Source of the DNA: Trissonchulus latispiculum | Lineage: Eukaryota > Nematoda > Enoplea > Enoplida > Ironidae | Length of the DNA: 64,000 bases | Reading direction: 5' to 3' | Assembly: GCA_030248195.1 (NCBI GenBank) | Contig: JASAND010013040.1 | Span: forward strand, 1-64,000 | Position numbers and translations under genes: made by a program | The notes under the pieces: generated by a model | Seen by the model: only the letters and a program-made list of their open reading frames with translations | The model's database searches: none | Told to the model about the DNA's origin: nothing | Part shown: one piece after another, positions 11,501 through 22,315 of the stretch | Layout of the letters: every line of letters starts with the position of its first letter | How positions within the stretch are numbered: position 1 is the stretch's first letter

Positions 11501-12425
11501 TTCTCCTAAGTTAGGAGCAATGCCAGCCAAACTTAGGAGAAATCTTTCGAAAAGGGTTTAGGAGGTCTCATGCCTCCCTCCTAGACAGCTCCCAGACATC
11601 CTCCTAAGTAAGTACCCTCCTGGGAGGATATTTAGGTGAATCTTTTGCAACGCCCTCCCCCCCAGGTTTATTGGTCCTTTGGACAGCTAATCTCAACGGC
11701 TGGGCAATCTCAATCATAATCTAAGTAACGGTCGTTTGAATGTTCGCGTAACTCAGCATCGCCTGTCTAAAGACAAAAGCGTTTTCATGATACTAAATCA
11801 TCCACTGCGCAGGCGGGATTCGATCAACCCCTCTAAGTTTTATTTAATTACTAATTCCTAAACGTTAGATAAGAGTCTAACCATTTTCTAGCAAAAATGT
11901 TCACATCTCTCAAAGCATTGCACAAAAGGATAAACCCCACCATGAGTCGCTTTTGAAGGGCAGTTACACTTGTTAGGATTATGCTAAGCTAACCTGATCC
12001 GGTTTAGAGGCTTTGTTGCTAGATTTTTCGTCGTCTGTTTTTTGTTCGGGCTGGGCTGGTGCTGCGGAATCTTTCTTCTTTTTGGCTGCGGCGTCATCTC
12101 GTTTCACTGAAATATAGAAAAAATGTGATTAAAATAAAATTCAAACGCATAAAATCAAAATTCTAATCAAAACTCGAAGCAGGCAGCTGATCAGTATTTC
12201 AACAAGAGTTGCATTAAACAGACAAATATTGCTAAGAATAATCAATTTGTTTAATTAAGACAAAAATTTAGATTAAGTACTACCAGTGGTAATTTCTTAT
12301 TAATAAAGATTAATTAAAGCTGTGAACTAACTTCTGAGGAGATCTTCAGACTGCGGGAGGGCATCAGAAATAACAACAATTACAAATAGCACAGTAAAAC
12401 AAAAGAATAATTTCCCAGCACCCAT
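5557..12425 (-). CDS. secreted multi-peptide neuropeptide/prohormone precursor, four exons
   Basis: Minus-strand exons are E1 12425-12332, E2 12106-11994, E3 9450 (or 9413)-9036 and E4 5621-5557; phases match (1, 0, 1) and give about 228 residues. E1 encodes a signal peptide (MGAGKLFFCFTVLFVIVVIS, then DA). E2 is Lys/Glu-rich. E3 holds the peptides, bounded by basic sites: one ending YYWDAL before RRRRR, an acidic spacer, then two related peptides beginning SSLLSSMKYGSFY and SRLLSSMRYSNFY, with the second ending KYMDIYT-GKR. YYSM-GKR follows. The GKR sites predict C-terminal amidation, so the product is likely cleaved in the secretory pathway and released. E4 adds a 20-residue tail (PTKAELDFYQKSYLQHTGQL). 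If E3 is read through instead, it stops at 9031. The KYMD motif recalls molluscan PKYMDT precursors, from memory only. The weak point is the E3 acceptor: CAG at 9451 fits the phase but has a poor pyrimidine tract, while TAG at 9414-9416 is stronger but would need a missing exon. Confidence 0.7.
6170..7137. mobile_element. TTAA-flanked DNA transposon (piggyBac-like MITE), 968 bp
   Basis: The termini are GGTGGTGATTCCTT at the left and AAGGAATCACCACC at the right, a 14-bp inverted repeat, flanked on both sides by TTAA (6166-6169 and 7138-7141). TTAA duplication is typical of piggyBac-type elements. There is no transposase frame inside, so the element is non-autonomous. It sits in the last intron of the neuropeptide gene. 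Confidence 0.75.
7791..8228. mobile_element. GC-rich foldback element (family K), copy 1
   Basis: Related to the copy at 23658-24181. Both start AAGAGTCCATAAT, end in an AATTATGCA(C/G)T(C/T)TT sequence, and share inner blocks such as CGTATTGT, ACGCAATGCAGT and GGCTGTTG. This copy is more diverged. Runs of G on the left and C on the right form a foldback. The overlapping open frames of about 150 codons on both strands are by-products of the symmetrical GC-rich sequence. Confidence 0.65.
8411..8614. repeat. short inverted repeat of about 35-bp arms
   Basis: A left arm around 8420-8450 (CCCGCAAATTGGACCCTGG) and a right arm around 8586-8610 (AGGGTCCGATTTGCGG) are imperfect inverted copies separated by about 135 bp. 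Probably a small MITE fragment; no target duplication is evident. Confidence 0.4.
9460..10193. mobile_element. miniature LTR element (TRIM-like), copy 1, with tRNA-like LTRs
   Basis: The left LTR (9542-9706) and right LTR (10021-10193) are direct repeats that begin TGTTAAATA and end CAACCTTTCACA (G for the last A in the left LTR). A block of about 314 bp lies between them. An AAGGGGAGTA polypurine tract abuts the right LTR, and a TTTGCCGACCG segment follows the left one, related to the likely primer-binding site TTTGGCGACCG in copy 2. Each LTR holds a tRNA-like A-box (GGCTCAGTGGTAGAGCG) and B-box (GGTTCGATCC), partly deleted on the left. The first 27 bp of the left LTR are amplified to four tandem copies (9460-9567). 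There is no coding capacity. The element ends 9 bp from a candidate splice acceptor of the neuropeptide gene. Confidence 0.8.
10941..11012 (+). repeat. tRNA-like sequence
   Basis: The A-box (GTGGTTCAGTTGGTAGAGCG) and B-box (CGGTTCGAGCCCCG) have tRNA spacing and the anticodon stem TCTGC/GCAGA pairs. The acceptor arms do not pair, so this is a decayed tRNA or SINE head. Confidence 0.5.
11231..11340 (+). repeat. tRNA-Cys-like SINE (family S1), copy 2
   Basis: The same family as 505 and 12655: GTGGTGTAGTGGTTAGCGCG A-box region, loop CTGCAGA, B-box GGTTCAATTTCC, then the shared tail ATTCTTTACTTTCAGT and AGTGAAAAGCTG. The acceptor arm is mismatched. Confidence 0.6.
11383..11656. mobile_element. 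MITE of about 270 bp with TTGCAAAAGATTC ends
   Basis: The left end GGGCCGTGTTGCAAAAGATT and the right end, read inverted (GGGCGTTGCAAAAGATTC), match apart from a small gap. The interior is a series of TTCTCCTAA / TTAGGAGAA palindromic blocks. No target duplication is certain and there is no coding sequence. It lies in the intron between E2 and E3 of the neuropeptide gene. Confidence 0.7.
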
Positions 12426-12654
12426 TTTAAATATGACCTCCTGAAATATGTAAATGACTAAATTAGCAAATAAATCCGTTAATTAGCTAGCTATTAATTA
12501 ATTATTATTAATTAAGCTAACTTAATGAAAAGAATTGAGCTAGGATATTGGGTTGGATGAAAATTCCTTGGGAATTGACCCGGAAAGTAAAAATAGGCAT
12601 CTTCTTGGACTCGAACCCCCTGTAAGGGAAGCAGGCACACGATCGACTGATAAG

Positions 12655-12770
12655 CCATGCTCCCATGTCGCAGTGGTTAGCATGTCTGCTCCGGAGTCAG
12701 AAGGGCCGTGGTTCGAAACCCGGCTGAGCCGATTCTTTACTTTCAATGGTGAGTGAAATGCTGAATCTCC
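12655..12770 (+). repeat. tRNA-like SINE (family S1), copy 3
   Basis: A-box GTCGCAGTGGTTAGCATG, B-box GTGGTTCGAAACCCGG, then the family tail ATTCTTTACTTTCAAT and GAGTGAAATGCTG as at 11231. The anticodon loop differs from the GCA copies. Confidence 0.55.
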
Positions 12771-12994
12771 CTCTTCCCTTCTCTTTCTCCTAGGTCCTGG
12801 TTTCGCGGGCACAAGGATGCCTGACGCCTCTCATCTTGGGCTCCTCTCTCCTCGGTTTCCTCTAGGTCCTCCACCAGCCTGGTAGAAGCTGTAACCAACT
12901 GAGCCACAGCGGGATTAGTTGAATGACAGAGCCCGCTATCGCGAACGACTGCTATTTCTACCACAGTTTCTGGCCTGAAAATAGTTTTGACCAG

Positions 12995-13376
12995 GGGCCA
13001 GTTTCATAAAAAAACCGTATCGAGTTCTCGAGTTCTCAAGTTCTCGAGTAGTCTGTTTTCAGTGACAAAAGCATCTTCTCTATTAAAAATTATATGTAAA
13101 AGCATCTACGGAAAATTTTACGGTGATTTATTGAGTCAATTACAGAAGTTATTGAAAGAGGAAGAAAAAATTTACAAATTTAGATTTTCAAATATTTCTC
13201 AAGTAAGTCTCAAGTTGGCGAAATTTTCTCTGGTCGAAATCGACCAGAGAACTTGACTCGAGAACTCGAGAACTTTTTCAGCGTAACTTTCAATGCGGCT
13301 TACGGATCTCGAAAACTTCCAGCGTAGTTTAGCTACTAGACTCGAGAACTCGAGAACATTTTTATGAAACTGGCCC
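12995..13376. mobile_element. PIF/Harbinger-like MITE, 382 bp, CAG target duplication
   Basis: The ends GGGCCAGTTTCATAAAAA and TTTTTATGAAACTGGCCC form an inverted repeat of about 17 bp flanked by CAG on both sides (12992-12994 and 13377-13379). GGGCC termini and a 3-bp duplication fit Tourist/Harbinger MITEs. Subterminal blocks repeat CTCGAGAACTCGAGAA in both orientations. The 89-codon open frame inside it is not a gene. Confidence 0.75.
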
Positions 13377-13379
13377 CAG

Positions 13380-14460
13380 ATTGAAATGAAAAATCATGCG
13401 TTTTCAAGTGTTTAATTTATCCTTTGCAATGACTTGCCGAAACCTGGCCAAAGAAAAATTCCTGAAACCCGGGGAAACCTGAGAGCCTACACAGTTGATG
13501 AAAAGCTGTTTACTAAACCTGACACACAAAGAGGGGTAGAATGAAGCCTTCCCTGGCTGGGGTTAATGCTAAGAGGAAAAAGTGGGGAAAGCCAAATTTC
13601 GCGTTCCCCCAGAAAATCCCGGGGGACAGGTTTGATTGGCATTTTATGATCCAACTTATCTTCAAAGTTTCCGCAGTCTATAATGAAACATGAAACTTTC
13701 CCCAACCCTTATACTTCGCTGATTACATAAGACTTGTTAGTGGCGTATAAAGTTCGCATTTTCTCTCCCCGAAAATTTGTCCAAAACTACCTAATTGATT
13801 GGGTTTAATCTAGTTTTGCCCCCAAAACCAAAAAATCGTTCCACTGCTTGAATTAATCACAGTTTTCTGTGCTACAAAATTATTCAGGTTCAGGTTTTGA
13901 AATAGGGGGCTGGTTGGGAACAAATTGGCTTTGGCTAATTCATAACTTTGTGGCACAAAATTGTTTCAATCCAGTTGGGGGAGTAGTTCCGAACTGAGCT
14001 CAAAGCTGAGGAAAAGCATTTGCCTCAGTCATGAAATGGCAAAAGGTCACAAATGTCTATTTAAAGCAGTTCTGAAATTAGCTTCCTCCTGTCCTCTTGT
14101 GGATAATTCCGCCTCCAAACCAGAGAAGGAAGCTAAAACTGGAATATGGGATTTTAAGTGTAACCTAAACAAAGAATCATGCTACAATGAAGCCAACTTA
14201 CTCAGCAAAAAAACTGGAAACATGAGATTGCATGAAATGAAAAATAAAAAAGTGAAAAAAATTGCACAGAGAGGAGCCGATCAGTACCAAACTTGGGCGA
14301 ACAAATTTATTTAGCAAAAACTTGAAAATTCGATACTTTTATCATAAAGTATTATGAAACAAAAAATTATAAAATTTAGGTATGTATCAAAAGTGGATTC
14401 AAAAAATTAAAACGTCTTGTTAATCAAACCTACATAAAAGTGAAATACATTTCGCAATTC
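13380..14460. other. no recognisable gene
   Basis: AT-rich sequence. One open frame of 117 codons (13961-14314, +) is Lys/Ser-rich without any domain, splice context or coding-like composition, and is probably chance. Confidence 0.4.
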
Positions 14461-14575
14461 GCCCCAAAGGTAGCTAAGTAGATAGTTCTTCTGACTACGA
14501 ACCGACAACTCGGTGGTTCGATCCCGGACCTGGACACTTGTCTTCACATCTTTCAATCCTAATTTCAACTCAACT
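14461..14575 (+). repeat. partial miniature-LTR fragment (tRNA-like part)
   Basis: The 3' half of the TRIM LTR: B-box GGTGGTTCGATCCCGG, CCTGGACACTTGTCTTCACA and a degraded AATTTCAACTC end. The 5' TGTTAAATA end is absent. Confidence 0.55.
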
Positions 14576-15371
14576 AATCAAAATTCAGCGAATCTGGAGA
14601 CAGTATTTTCAGCAAAAAAACTGGCCCAGCTGAGAATCGACCGACAAAATCAAGCCAGTACCTGCTCGGATCTGTTGTAAATAATAGGGGAGCAAGTGTA
14701 CATATAGCTCCTATATATTTGGCACTAAAAATTTTGGAAAATGACCCGAAAATAGTTCAAAGCGGGCCTGAGACCGAGCCGAAAACCCGATCGGTCAACA
14801 GCGTTCTCGGGGACTGTACCAAGTCAAGAGCACAGAACCATTAACTTAGCATTAAATCTTTCAGTTAGAAAGGATTTACTTATTGTCCCAGTGTCGTCAG
14901 TGGGCTGCAGAGAGTCACATAATTACTCCTACGGAAAGGGTCTTTATCTCGGCACCGTTGAAGGCAACAAAAACTGTGACAAATTGCAGAAAATTGCCAC
15001 CAATTAGTCTGTCACAAGACTCTGACGCTGGCATAGTGCTAATTAGATGGAGTTCTAACAGGCTATGAGCTTTATAAGCTTCCTCTATGCTGCAGATTTG
15101 ACACACCTAACTTGGAAGTTTTTGGGTCTCAGGTGCTAAAGTGACAATTTCATTTCTTACATTGCAATAAACTGTTGAAATATGCTGTCTAATATAGAAA
15201 CTGTAGGCGTCGCGTGTATAATTGTCAATAAAACATGAAGGATAACACTTAAAATATGATTTTATTAACAGCAGAATGCCAACACTAGGCTTCTTTTCTT
15301 CTTAGTTTCTGCTTGTCCAAGTCTGTCAGATATTATGGGAGGGCGGGATACGCAATAGCCAAATTTAATGA
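14576..15371. other. no recognisable gene
   Basis: Unique-looking AT-rich DNA. I see no exon with supporting splice sites and no clear repeat. Confidence 0.4.
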
Positions 15372-15551
15372 GGGCCCTTCAAGAAAGGGTAGAGTAGAGT
15401 TAAAATTAACTCAAACCTTTTCATGAAAGAGTTAAAGGGAAGGCAAGCTTGAATTGAGCTGAGCGAGCTAAAATGGTTAATTTTAACTCTGCTCTACTCT
15501 TACTCTACTCTACTCTACTCTACTCTACTCTACCCTTTCTTGAAAAGGCTC
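15372..15551. mobile_element. GGGCCTTTTCAAGAAAGGG MITE, copy 1
   Basis: Inverted ends of about 35 bp: GGGCCCTTCAAGAAAGGGTA at the left and TACCCTTTCTTGAAAAGG at the right, followed inward by TAGAGTAGAG / CTCTACTCTA runs. The internal CTACT pentamer is expanded to about eight units on the right. Related full or partial copies are at 19383, 26241, 37249, 41182 and 49842. Confidence 0.75.
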
Positions 15552-16399
15552 AAAAAGAGGACGTTGCATTTGCGTGTTGGCCAATCAAAATAGAGTGAAC
15601 TTTCAACAATGCACGTTATTGGGCATATGTTTTATGTGAATGAACTGAAATGCATTTGATTAGCTAGTTGCTAGTGATACCAAGATGAACTTAGTTCAAA
15701 CGCATATAAACACATGGTTAGCAACGGTCAGCAGTAAACCACCCCCGAGATTTCGACCATAATGTGCCGAGCATCTCTCCGTTTGCTTACACTAGGAAGG
15801 GTACTGTGTCGTACTCTTTTTATTTTTTATTCTAGGTAAATGAATAGGACAGAAATAATGAATCATGACAGAAAGTGGAATTATTTCTCGTCTGCAGAGA
15901 TAAACAGAATGAGATAAGCCTGTACGTAGGTCTTACCTAATTACAACCATTCAAAGTTTAACATGGAATTCCAGAAACTGATTAGTTGACAACTTTTAGT
16001 TAGAGATCAGTGCTGTCTGGACTTTTGACTACCATAATCAATTATACTAGGATATGAGCTAGTTAGCAGTATCATTAATTAGATTAATATTGTTTTCATA
16101 CAGCATTGTATTTTGGCATTCACGTAAATTTACGTCAGCCTACAAAGTTTCTTCCGGAACAGAAGCGGAAGTTTAAAAAGTAACAGTTTTCAAAACATTA
16201 CACCAGTTTTAACTCTGGAATTAAGTTACAAGAAAACTTAATTCAAGTTTATATGTTTTTCATGGGCAGGGCTCATGAATAGACCCATAGGAAAACATGG
16301 TAGAGAGACTTAAACTACAACTGCTTAAAATCCGCTACTTAAAATTTAAAAGCTCCCTCGACAGAAAAGGGCAATCATATAACCTTAAGCAGAAACCAA

Positions 16400-16999
16400 G
16401 GGTCTTGTCTGGTCCCCCCCCCGCCATTCAAAGTTCTTAACTCTAGAGTCTAGACCAATACGTTGACATTTGGTATGGGTATGTTATCGACCATACTGAG
16501 TTCAAATATCGCAAAATACTTCGATTTCGTGAAATTCTTTACGATTCGCAAGGGAGACAAGAGAAATCGAAAAATGTTTTGTCTCTGATTTTGCTATAAA
16601 GTTGTAAATAGGAGTTATTCCGGGTGTAGAAAGCGACTCTGAAATCAGATTTTTTATTCAGCTTTTTGTTAGCTCAATAAGCTTACATCTTTAGCTTATA
16701 ATCTTAGCTCTTCTAGCAATCGGAAAGTTGAATCGAGACAGGACTTTAGATTCGTGTTCTGCGACCCCAAAAATCCCTGTACACAACTTCAAAAGTAAAG
16801 TCATAGACAAGAACATTTTTGGTTTCCCTTGGTTCCCTCATGCGAACCGAAGAAATCGAAATTCGGGAAATCGAAAAATTGTGCGAATTTTAAACTCAGC
16901 GTGGCAGAAAACACGTCAAACCATATTTAGCTCATTTGGTCAACTTTTATGTATTTTGAGCGGGGGAGTGGGCAGTGGGGGTTAAACGAGACAAGACCC
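16400..16999. mobile_element. candidate MITE with GGGTCTTGTCT ends, 600 bp
   Basis: GGGTCTTGTCT at the left and AGACAAGACCC at the right are perfect 11-bp inverted ends, followed inward by C-rich and G-rich runs. Flanking bases show no clear duplication. The interior has several inverted TCGAAATC-like segments and an 85-codon open frame that is not gene-like. Confidence 0.45.
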
Positions 17000-18050
17000 G
17001 AATCGTATACAATTATTAATTACGAATTCCAATTAATTGCTGTCTCATCAACTGTGATTCCAACCGGTCAAAGTGTCACAGGACCTTGGAACTGACCCTC
17101 AAATAATTTATTTATTATGGTAACTCCAGATTTGGCCGGTTGCCATTAACATAGACTTAAATTAAAAAGGGAGGAACAAGAAAAAGTGGACTTTGAAGAG
17201 GGCGTAGTAAGCCCCCTTTCAGATTATGAATGAAAACAAGAAGAGAAAACTTGGAGACATTCAGGGCCTGAGTTAAAGGTAGAAAACGAGGGAAATAAAT
17301 TAATGGCAAAGGTCGTTCGGTGGAGTCAAAAGCCCAGAGATAGGGGAGCAAAGAAGGTAGGGTGGGGGGAAAGAGCTAGAGTAGGCGTACACACGGACAT
17401 TTGAGCCAATCTAAGCTACAAACTAGATGGAAATAAACTTAAACCTAACGGGTCTAAGGCCTCCCCTTTTGAGAAGCACCCCTTACGAAAGGGAACGCAG
17501 CCCGAAAGAATGGAAATAGTGTTCGAAAGTTATTGACAAACTTTCCGCCCCTTGGCTTTCAGACTTCAGTATTCTTGAGAGACTCTCCAAACGGTAGCCT
17601 CCTCGCTTTAATCTAATCAAAATGCGGCAACGGAAAGAGTTTCAGGAGGTCCAACTTGATATCAGTTTGGCGCTGCTCAAGAGTGCTCTAGAAAGCAGAG
17701 CACGGACAGCACCGATTGTAGGGAGGTAAGGGGTCCGAGAAAGATCTGGCAACCTATTGTCTGGAAAACCGAAAACTTTGGTACCTAACTTTTATTAATA
17801 TTTCCCAAACATTTTCCAATCAGTGACATAAATTGTTTGATTGTCAGTATAAATTTTTTTGATTTCATCATTATTTTAACGTTTTATCAGATTTCCCAAA
17901 AATATTTGGACACATTTTTGAAAACATTCACTTAACACTGGATCCCCACAACCCATAGGGAAAAGCCCAAATCGCGAAGTGGGCCCAGCGGCCCCCGGGC
18001 CTCGACGCCGCCCCAGGGTAGAGCACCAATGATATAGAAGTTATGTGCCT
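17000..18050. other. no recognisable gene
   Basis: I see no supported exon or defined repeat in this block. Confidence 0.4.
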
Positions 18051-18058
18051 CTAACCTC

Positions 18059-18132
18059 CCGGTTCTATGGTGTAATGGTAGCATTCCAGGCTGCAAGGCG
18101 GAAGGTACGTGGTTCGACTCTGAGCAGAACAA
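18059..18132 (+). repeat. tRNA-like sequence
   Basis: A-box TATGGTGTAATGGTAGCATT and B-box CGTGGTTCGACTC at tRNA spacing, with outer arms GTTCT/AGAAC pairing over 5 bp. The anticodon arm is poor. It is a tRNA pseudogene or SINE head. Confidence 0.5.
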
Positions 18133-18850
18133 AATCTTAACACTGCCGACTTGTGAGTTTTCAATAGAGCGATCCAGTTGTGCCTGTGCTTGTGCTTGTA
18201 CTTGTGTGGTAGTGTGAACCGGGCTCTAGATAGCTCCAGCGGATAAATTCAATGTGCTGCAGCAAGGGTACATAATAACTAAGAGTGTGACAAGCGTTAA
18301 CGTTAACGTGCTTGGCTGCAATAATAAGGTTTTCCAAATCTGTCCGGACGCAACTTCACACCTGACTTTAGGCTTTTTCCTGAAGACAAACAAGAAGACT
18401 TGAGGATAACAAAAATTTAACAGCGCCCGTGGCAAGAAAAGACAAGAGTTCAAATGCTAATGATTGAGCTTTGTTCGTTCACCTAGGGCTATCTTTTCAG
18501 AATAAGATAAGAGAAAGCCAAGAAAAGGCCTGAGGGACAGATTATATCAAAAGTAGCTGATACAAGAGAAAGAAGAAGCCTTCAAGTGAGGAAAAACCGG
18601 TAGCTATGTGTAATTAGGGAGACACTAGTTGACAGATCTCTACGTCAGACATCTAAGACGTGCTCTGACGCAAAATATCCATGAACCGTAGTTTAATCAA
18701 ATAGATTGAAACTCTCCAATATTGCTGCAGCATCTAATAATAAAACTTTTTTATTCTGTATGTGTCAAACAATGATAAATTTAGGGCAAATGTTGCCAAG
18801 GCGACAGTGAATGTATCAGGTTCGCCTGAGACGTGCTACTAAAATTTATA

Positions 18851-18917
18851 GGATTTGGCGAGAATCGAACCAGGGACCTTCCGATCTGTAGACGAGAATG
18901 CCAACCACTACGCCACA
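18851..18917 (-). repeat. tRNA-like sequence (minus strand)
   Basis: On the minus strand the A-box TGTGGCGTAGTGGTTGGC and B-box CTGGTTCGATTC are at tRNA spacing. No acceptor stem is convincing, so a SINE or pseudogene is likely. Confidence 0.5.
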
Positions 18918-19130
18918 GTTGTGAGAAAAATTGGGATATAAATTCTCGGTGCTGCTATCTGTCGCTGGTTAGGAGCAACGGCTCAGCTCTCAATGATTTC
19001 ATAAGGTGTTAGGCAGTTGCAATGAAGGGAAGTCGTGCTTCACCAAAGGCCAAAAATAGGGCCTTGATGAGATTTGACCTCGCAGCTTCTTGTTTACCCT
19101 GTGTCAGAGTTATCTGTGTTTCACATGAAC

Positions 19131-19288
19131 ACCGAAAGGTTAAAATCAGCATAATAAACTAGTCTCAGCGTCCGGGGTTGTGGCTCAACGGTAGCGCGTT
19201 CTACTCAAGACCCAAAGCTCGGCGGTTCGATCCCCGACCTGGACACTTTTCTTCATGGCTTTCAATCCTGATTTCAACCTTTCGCAAC
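19131..19288 (+). mobile_element. solo miniature-LTR fragment
   Basis: Closely similar to the LTRs at 22316 and 22812: GAAAGGTTAAAATCAGC at the left, tRNA-like A-box GTGGCTCAACGGTAGCGCG, B-box GGTTCGATCCCCG, and TGATTTCAACCTTTC at the right. The TGTTAAATATCAGCAACCCA start is missing or mutated. Confidence 0.7.
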
Positions 19289-19382
19289 AGTTTTATGGGA
19301 AGCAGACATAAGAAAGATTGATAGGCCTGATATGGGGGTTCAAGAGATTTCAAGTTCCCTTATAAATGGAGCTACGGAGGCC

Positions 19383-19451
19383 ACTTTTAACTCTTTCATG
19401 GAAAGGATCTAGTTAGTCTTAACTCTACTCTACTCTTTCTTGAAAAGTCCC
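19383..19451. repeat. GGGCCTTTT MITE, right-end fragment
   Basis: Contains the AACTCTTTCATGGAAAGGAT block and the right terminus CTACTCTTTCTTGAAAAG of the MITE family seen at 15372 and 49842. The left half is absent. Confidence 0.6.
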
Positions 19452-19861
19452 TAAGCTGTACATTAACAGCGTGCTGTTGCAGTATTAAAACTAGCGCAGA
19501 TACTTCGCTGACTGACAGTAACTCAACGTTGTTAGGGTAGCAGCAAAGTATGAGTTAAGATTGGTCGGAAAAGCTGAAAACTTTTTCATCAACGGAGGGA
19601 AGGGATGGAGAAAGTTCAGAAAAATAGGGACTAAAATGAAAGGATCTTCATTTTGGTGGTCCTTCGGAGGATCACGCAACATCTCAATTATGCTAATTCC
19701 GGAGGACAATATTAACTTTCCGAGTCTCCAACTTGTCTCTCCTCTCCAGAGGGCACATCCATCTCAGACCCTGCGTCGCCTACTCAAAAATCATGCGTGT
19801 CACAAAGCTGAATTTAGCTGAATTGTGTATACATACATACATACATATGTCGTATATATAT

Positions 19862-20004
19862 TATTATTAAGATTCTTATGATTTATTATAATATAATATA
19901 AGATAAGATAAGATAAGATAATATAATATAATATACATAATATAATATAATCAATATAATACAATATAATACAATATTATATTATATTGTATTATATTAT
20001 ATAA
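19862..20004. repeat. TATAA/TAAGA pentanucleotide satellite
   Basis: An imperfect array of ATAAT and AAGAT pentamers, preceded by a short TACA run at 19829-19845. Confidence 0.85.
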
Positions 20005-21120
20005 ATACTATTCTAGCGTATGTTTTATTGCATGCATCCATTGCATAATTGCATATACGGTGGGGAAGGCTGGATACTGCATTCACCCCAGAGCAGGATT
20101 TTACCCCCGGGGTTTATCCTTTGGGACCAAACATTGGCCGTCCTATTATGCACTGAGCGCCAAATGTGCAAGTGTGCAGCTGCAGCGGTCTGGTCTGCGA
20201 AATCTAGCGTTACAGCAACATTGTGTGAGTAAGAGTGTGATTGGAGATGTTGCAGTATATGTGTAGTGTGCGACAGATATAGTTTAGTATATACCTTAAC
20301 CCGTAGCTATGCAAAAAATATATATCTAAGATGAGGTTCTGATTTGAAGAAAAATTAATTGTGACTATATCTGAAAGAAAATTTGCCAATTTCTATTGCA
20401 GCTTCTGATATCAATGGAGAAATTGCACGCAACAGAGGAAAAAATCGCTTTCAGGATTTCATTATTTTGAATAATTTATGTATGAGAAACTGGTGATTAA
20501 GAAAAGATATCGGGAATAAGTTTTTCAGTAAACTAATTTCCTGACACTGCGCGAAAGGTCAATTGATCTGAATAATCCATATCCTTCAATTTTTTAACTG
20601 CTATCGTCACGATAACAAAGGCTTAACATTTAATTTAATTTTAATAAAATTGAATTTAATGAAAGCATTATTGAACATCAAGATTGCCTATTCTGACGCG
20701 CATGCTGTTTGACCAAAAATGTAGAAAGCGAAACGTAGCTTTGTTTCTATCAGAATTTATTTTTCTAGAAAAATTTCTATTCAGTACCCCACAATTTCAA
20801 AAACGTCCAACGATAATTTCAGTCAAGAAGCTAGTAGAATATTCTGGGGAAAATCTGTTGATTGCAAATCTCTACAGAATTCAAAATTAATAGTCAGTTG
20901 GATGAACTCAAATTACTGAAAAGGACATAAACTTAATTTTTTTAAATTTTAAATGTTTTCTTTCATTCAACAAATTTCAGAGCACTGGTTGTAAATGCAC
21001 CCGCCCCTCGATTCCAAAAAAGTGTTAAGAACTAGTAAACTTAAAGCTAAATTGTTGAATTTGCTAGATCCAACCGTAAGTCAATAGCGGTGAAGTATAC
21101 AGAATAATAAACGAAAGAAA
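20005..21120. other. no recognisable gene
   Basis: AT-rich sequence with short unsupported open frames. I see no feature here. Confidence 0.4.
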
Positions 21121-21232
21121 GAAGGATGTCACTACAGCACCTTCGGCCCGAAAATTTCGGACTTCTTGTGGGGATCGAAACCACAATCTTTGGCTGATTA
21201 GGCCAACGCTCTACCGATTGAGCCACCCAGCC
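21121..21232 (-). repeat. tRNA-Ile-like SINE (family S2), fullest copy
   Basis: On the minus strand: A-box GTGGCTCAATCGGTAGAGCG, anticodon arm TTGGC/GCCAA with loop CTAATCA (anticodon AAT, Ile), B-box GTTTCGATCCCCAC, then the tail CCGAAATTTTCGGGCC and AAGGTGCTGTAGTG. The tail is shared with 4530-4612, which shows it is a SINE and not a host tRNA gene. Confidence 0.65.
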
Positions 21233-22073
21233 ACAATCGAATCAAGCTTAAGTTTGAATTCGTTCCCACATTTTTGAATAGGCATGTAGCCAAAGATACA
21301 CACATTGTACTGGAGGTTTACATTTTAAACTGCCCCGTTTCTCACAAAATTGATGCAATTGCACCTCAGCAAATAAGAGGTATGCAAAACTTTAAAAAAC
21401 TGAATTTTCTCGCCGCCATAGTCAGTCAAAACATTCAACACTTTACGTTAAAAGTGTCTGAGTTACCAAAAAACAGCAAAAATTATGGATTTTGGCAAAT
21501 AGCCAAATCGGAAAATTGTGAGATTTTATAGGGAAACAATTATTCTAATGGATTTGAGGCCATAAACAGAAATGTGTGGGAGTAATTACATATTTTTGAC
21601 GGACGATAAAAACACGCTGATTACCTTACATTACCTCCTATATAAACTTATATATCAAGAGTTCTAAGCTTATATGAAGCTAATGTAAGCCTTTAAGCTG
21701 CCTGTGCTTTTATGGTTGTGACAGGGTTTTTCTGTTCGCACCATTAGGCACGCAATGCGCTGGACAGTTGGAAACTTTAGGACTAACTCAACCAGAATGC
21801 TCTATCTTCTGTTTTAAGGCCTCACCTGCGCAGACAAAAGCTATTATTGTGACAGTGGAATGGAATTTGTCCAATTGTGATTTTCAGTGAAGGGTGAAAA
21901 GCTGTGGAATTGACTGCCTGAGAGTGATCGCAAAGCTTAAGTTATACCTAAAGGTTGACATTTTCAGGTCCTAAATGACCCTACAACTGCAAAGGTTGAG
22001 CTGGTGGAACTAATTACCAGTGCGAATTAAGTGTTAGTGATATGTGGTATATACTATATGATATAACATAGTA

Positions 22074-22315
22074 TGGTATAATATAATATAATATAATATA
22101 ATATAATATAATATAATATAGTATAATATAATATAATATAATATAATATAATATAATATAATATAATATAATATAATATAATATAATATAATATAATATA
22201 ATATAATATAATATAATATAATATAATATAATATAATATATAATATAATATAATATAATATAATATAATATAATATAATATAATATAATATAATACAATA
22301 TAATATAATATATTA
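22074..22315. repeat. (TATAA)n satellite, about 240 bp
   Basis: Nearly perfect TATAA pentamers with a few phase slips. It directly abuts the left LTR of the miniature LTR element at 22316. The long open frame on the minus strand is a pentamer translation. Confidence 0.95.

Noticed and set aside
13961..14314. 117-codon open frame
   Set aside because: No domain, no splice or regulatory context, composition near that of surrounding DNA.
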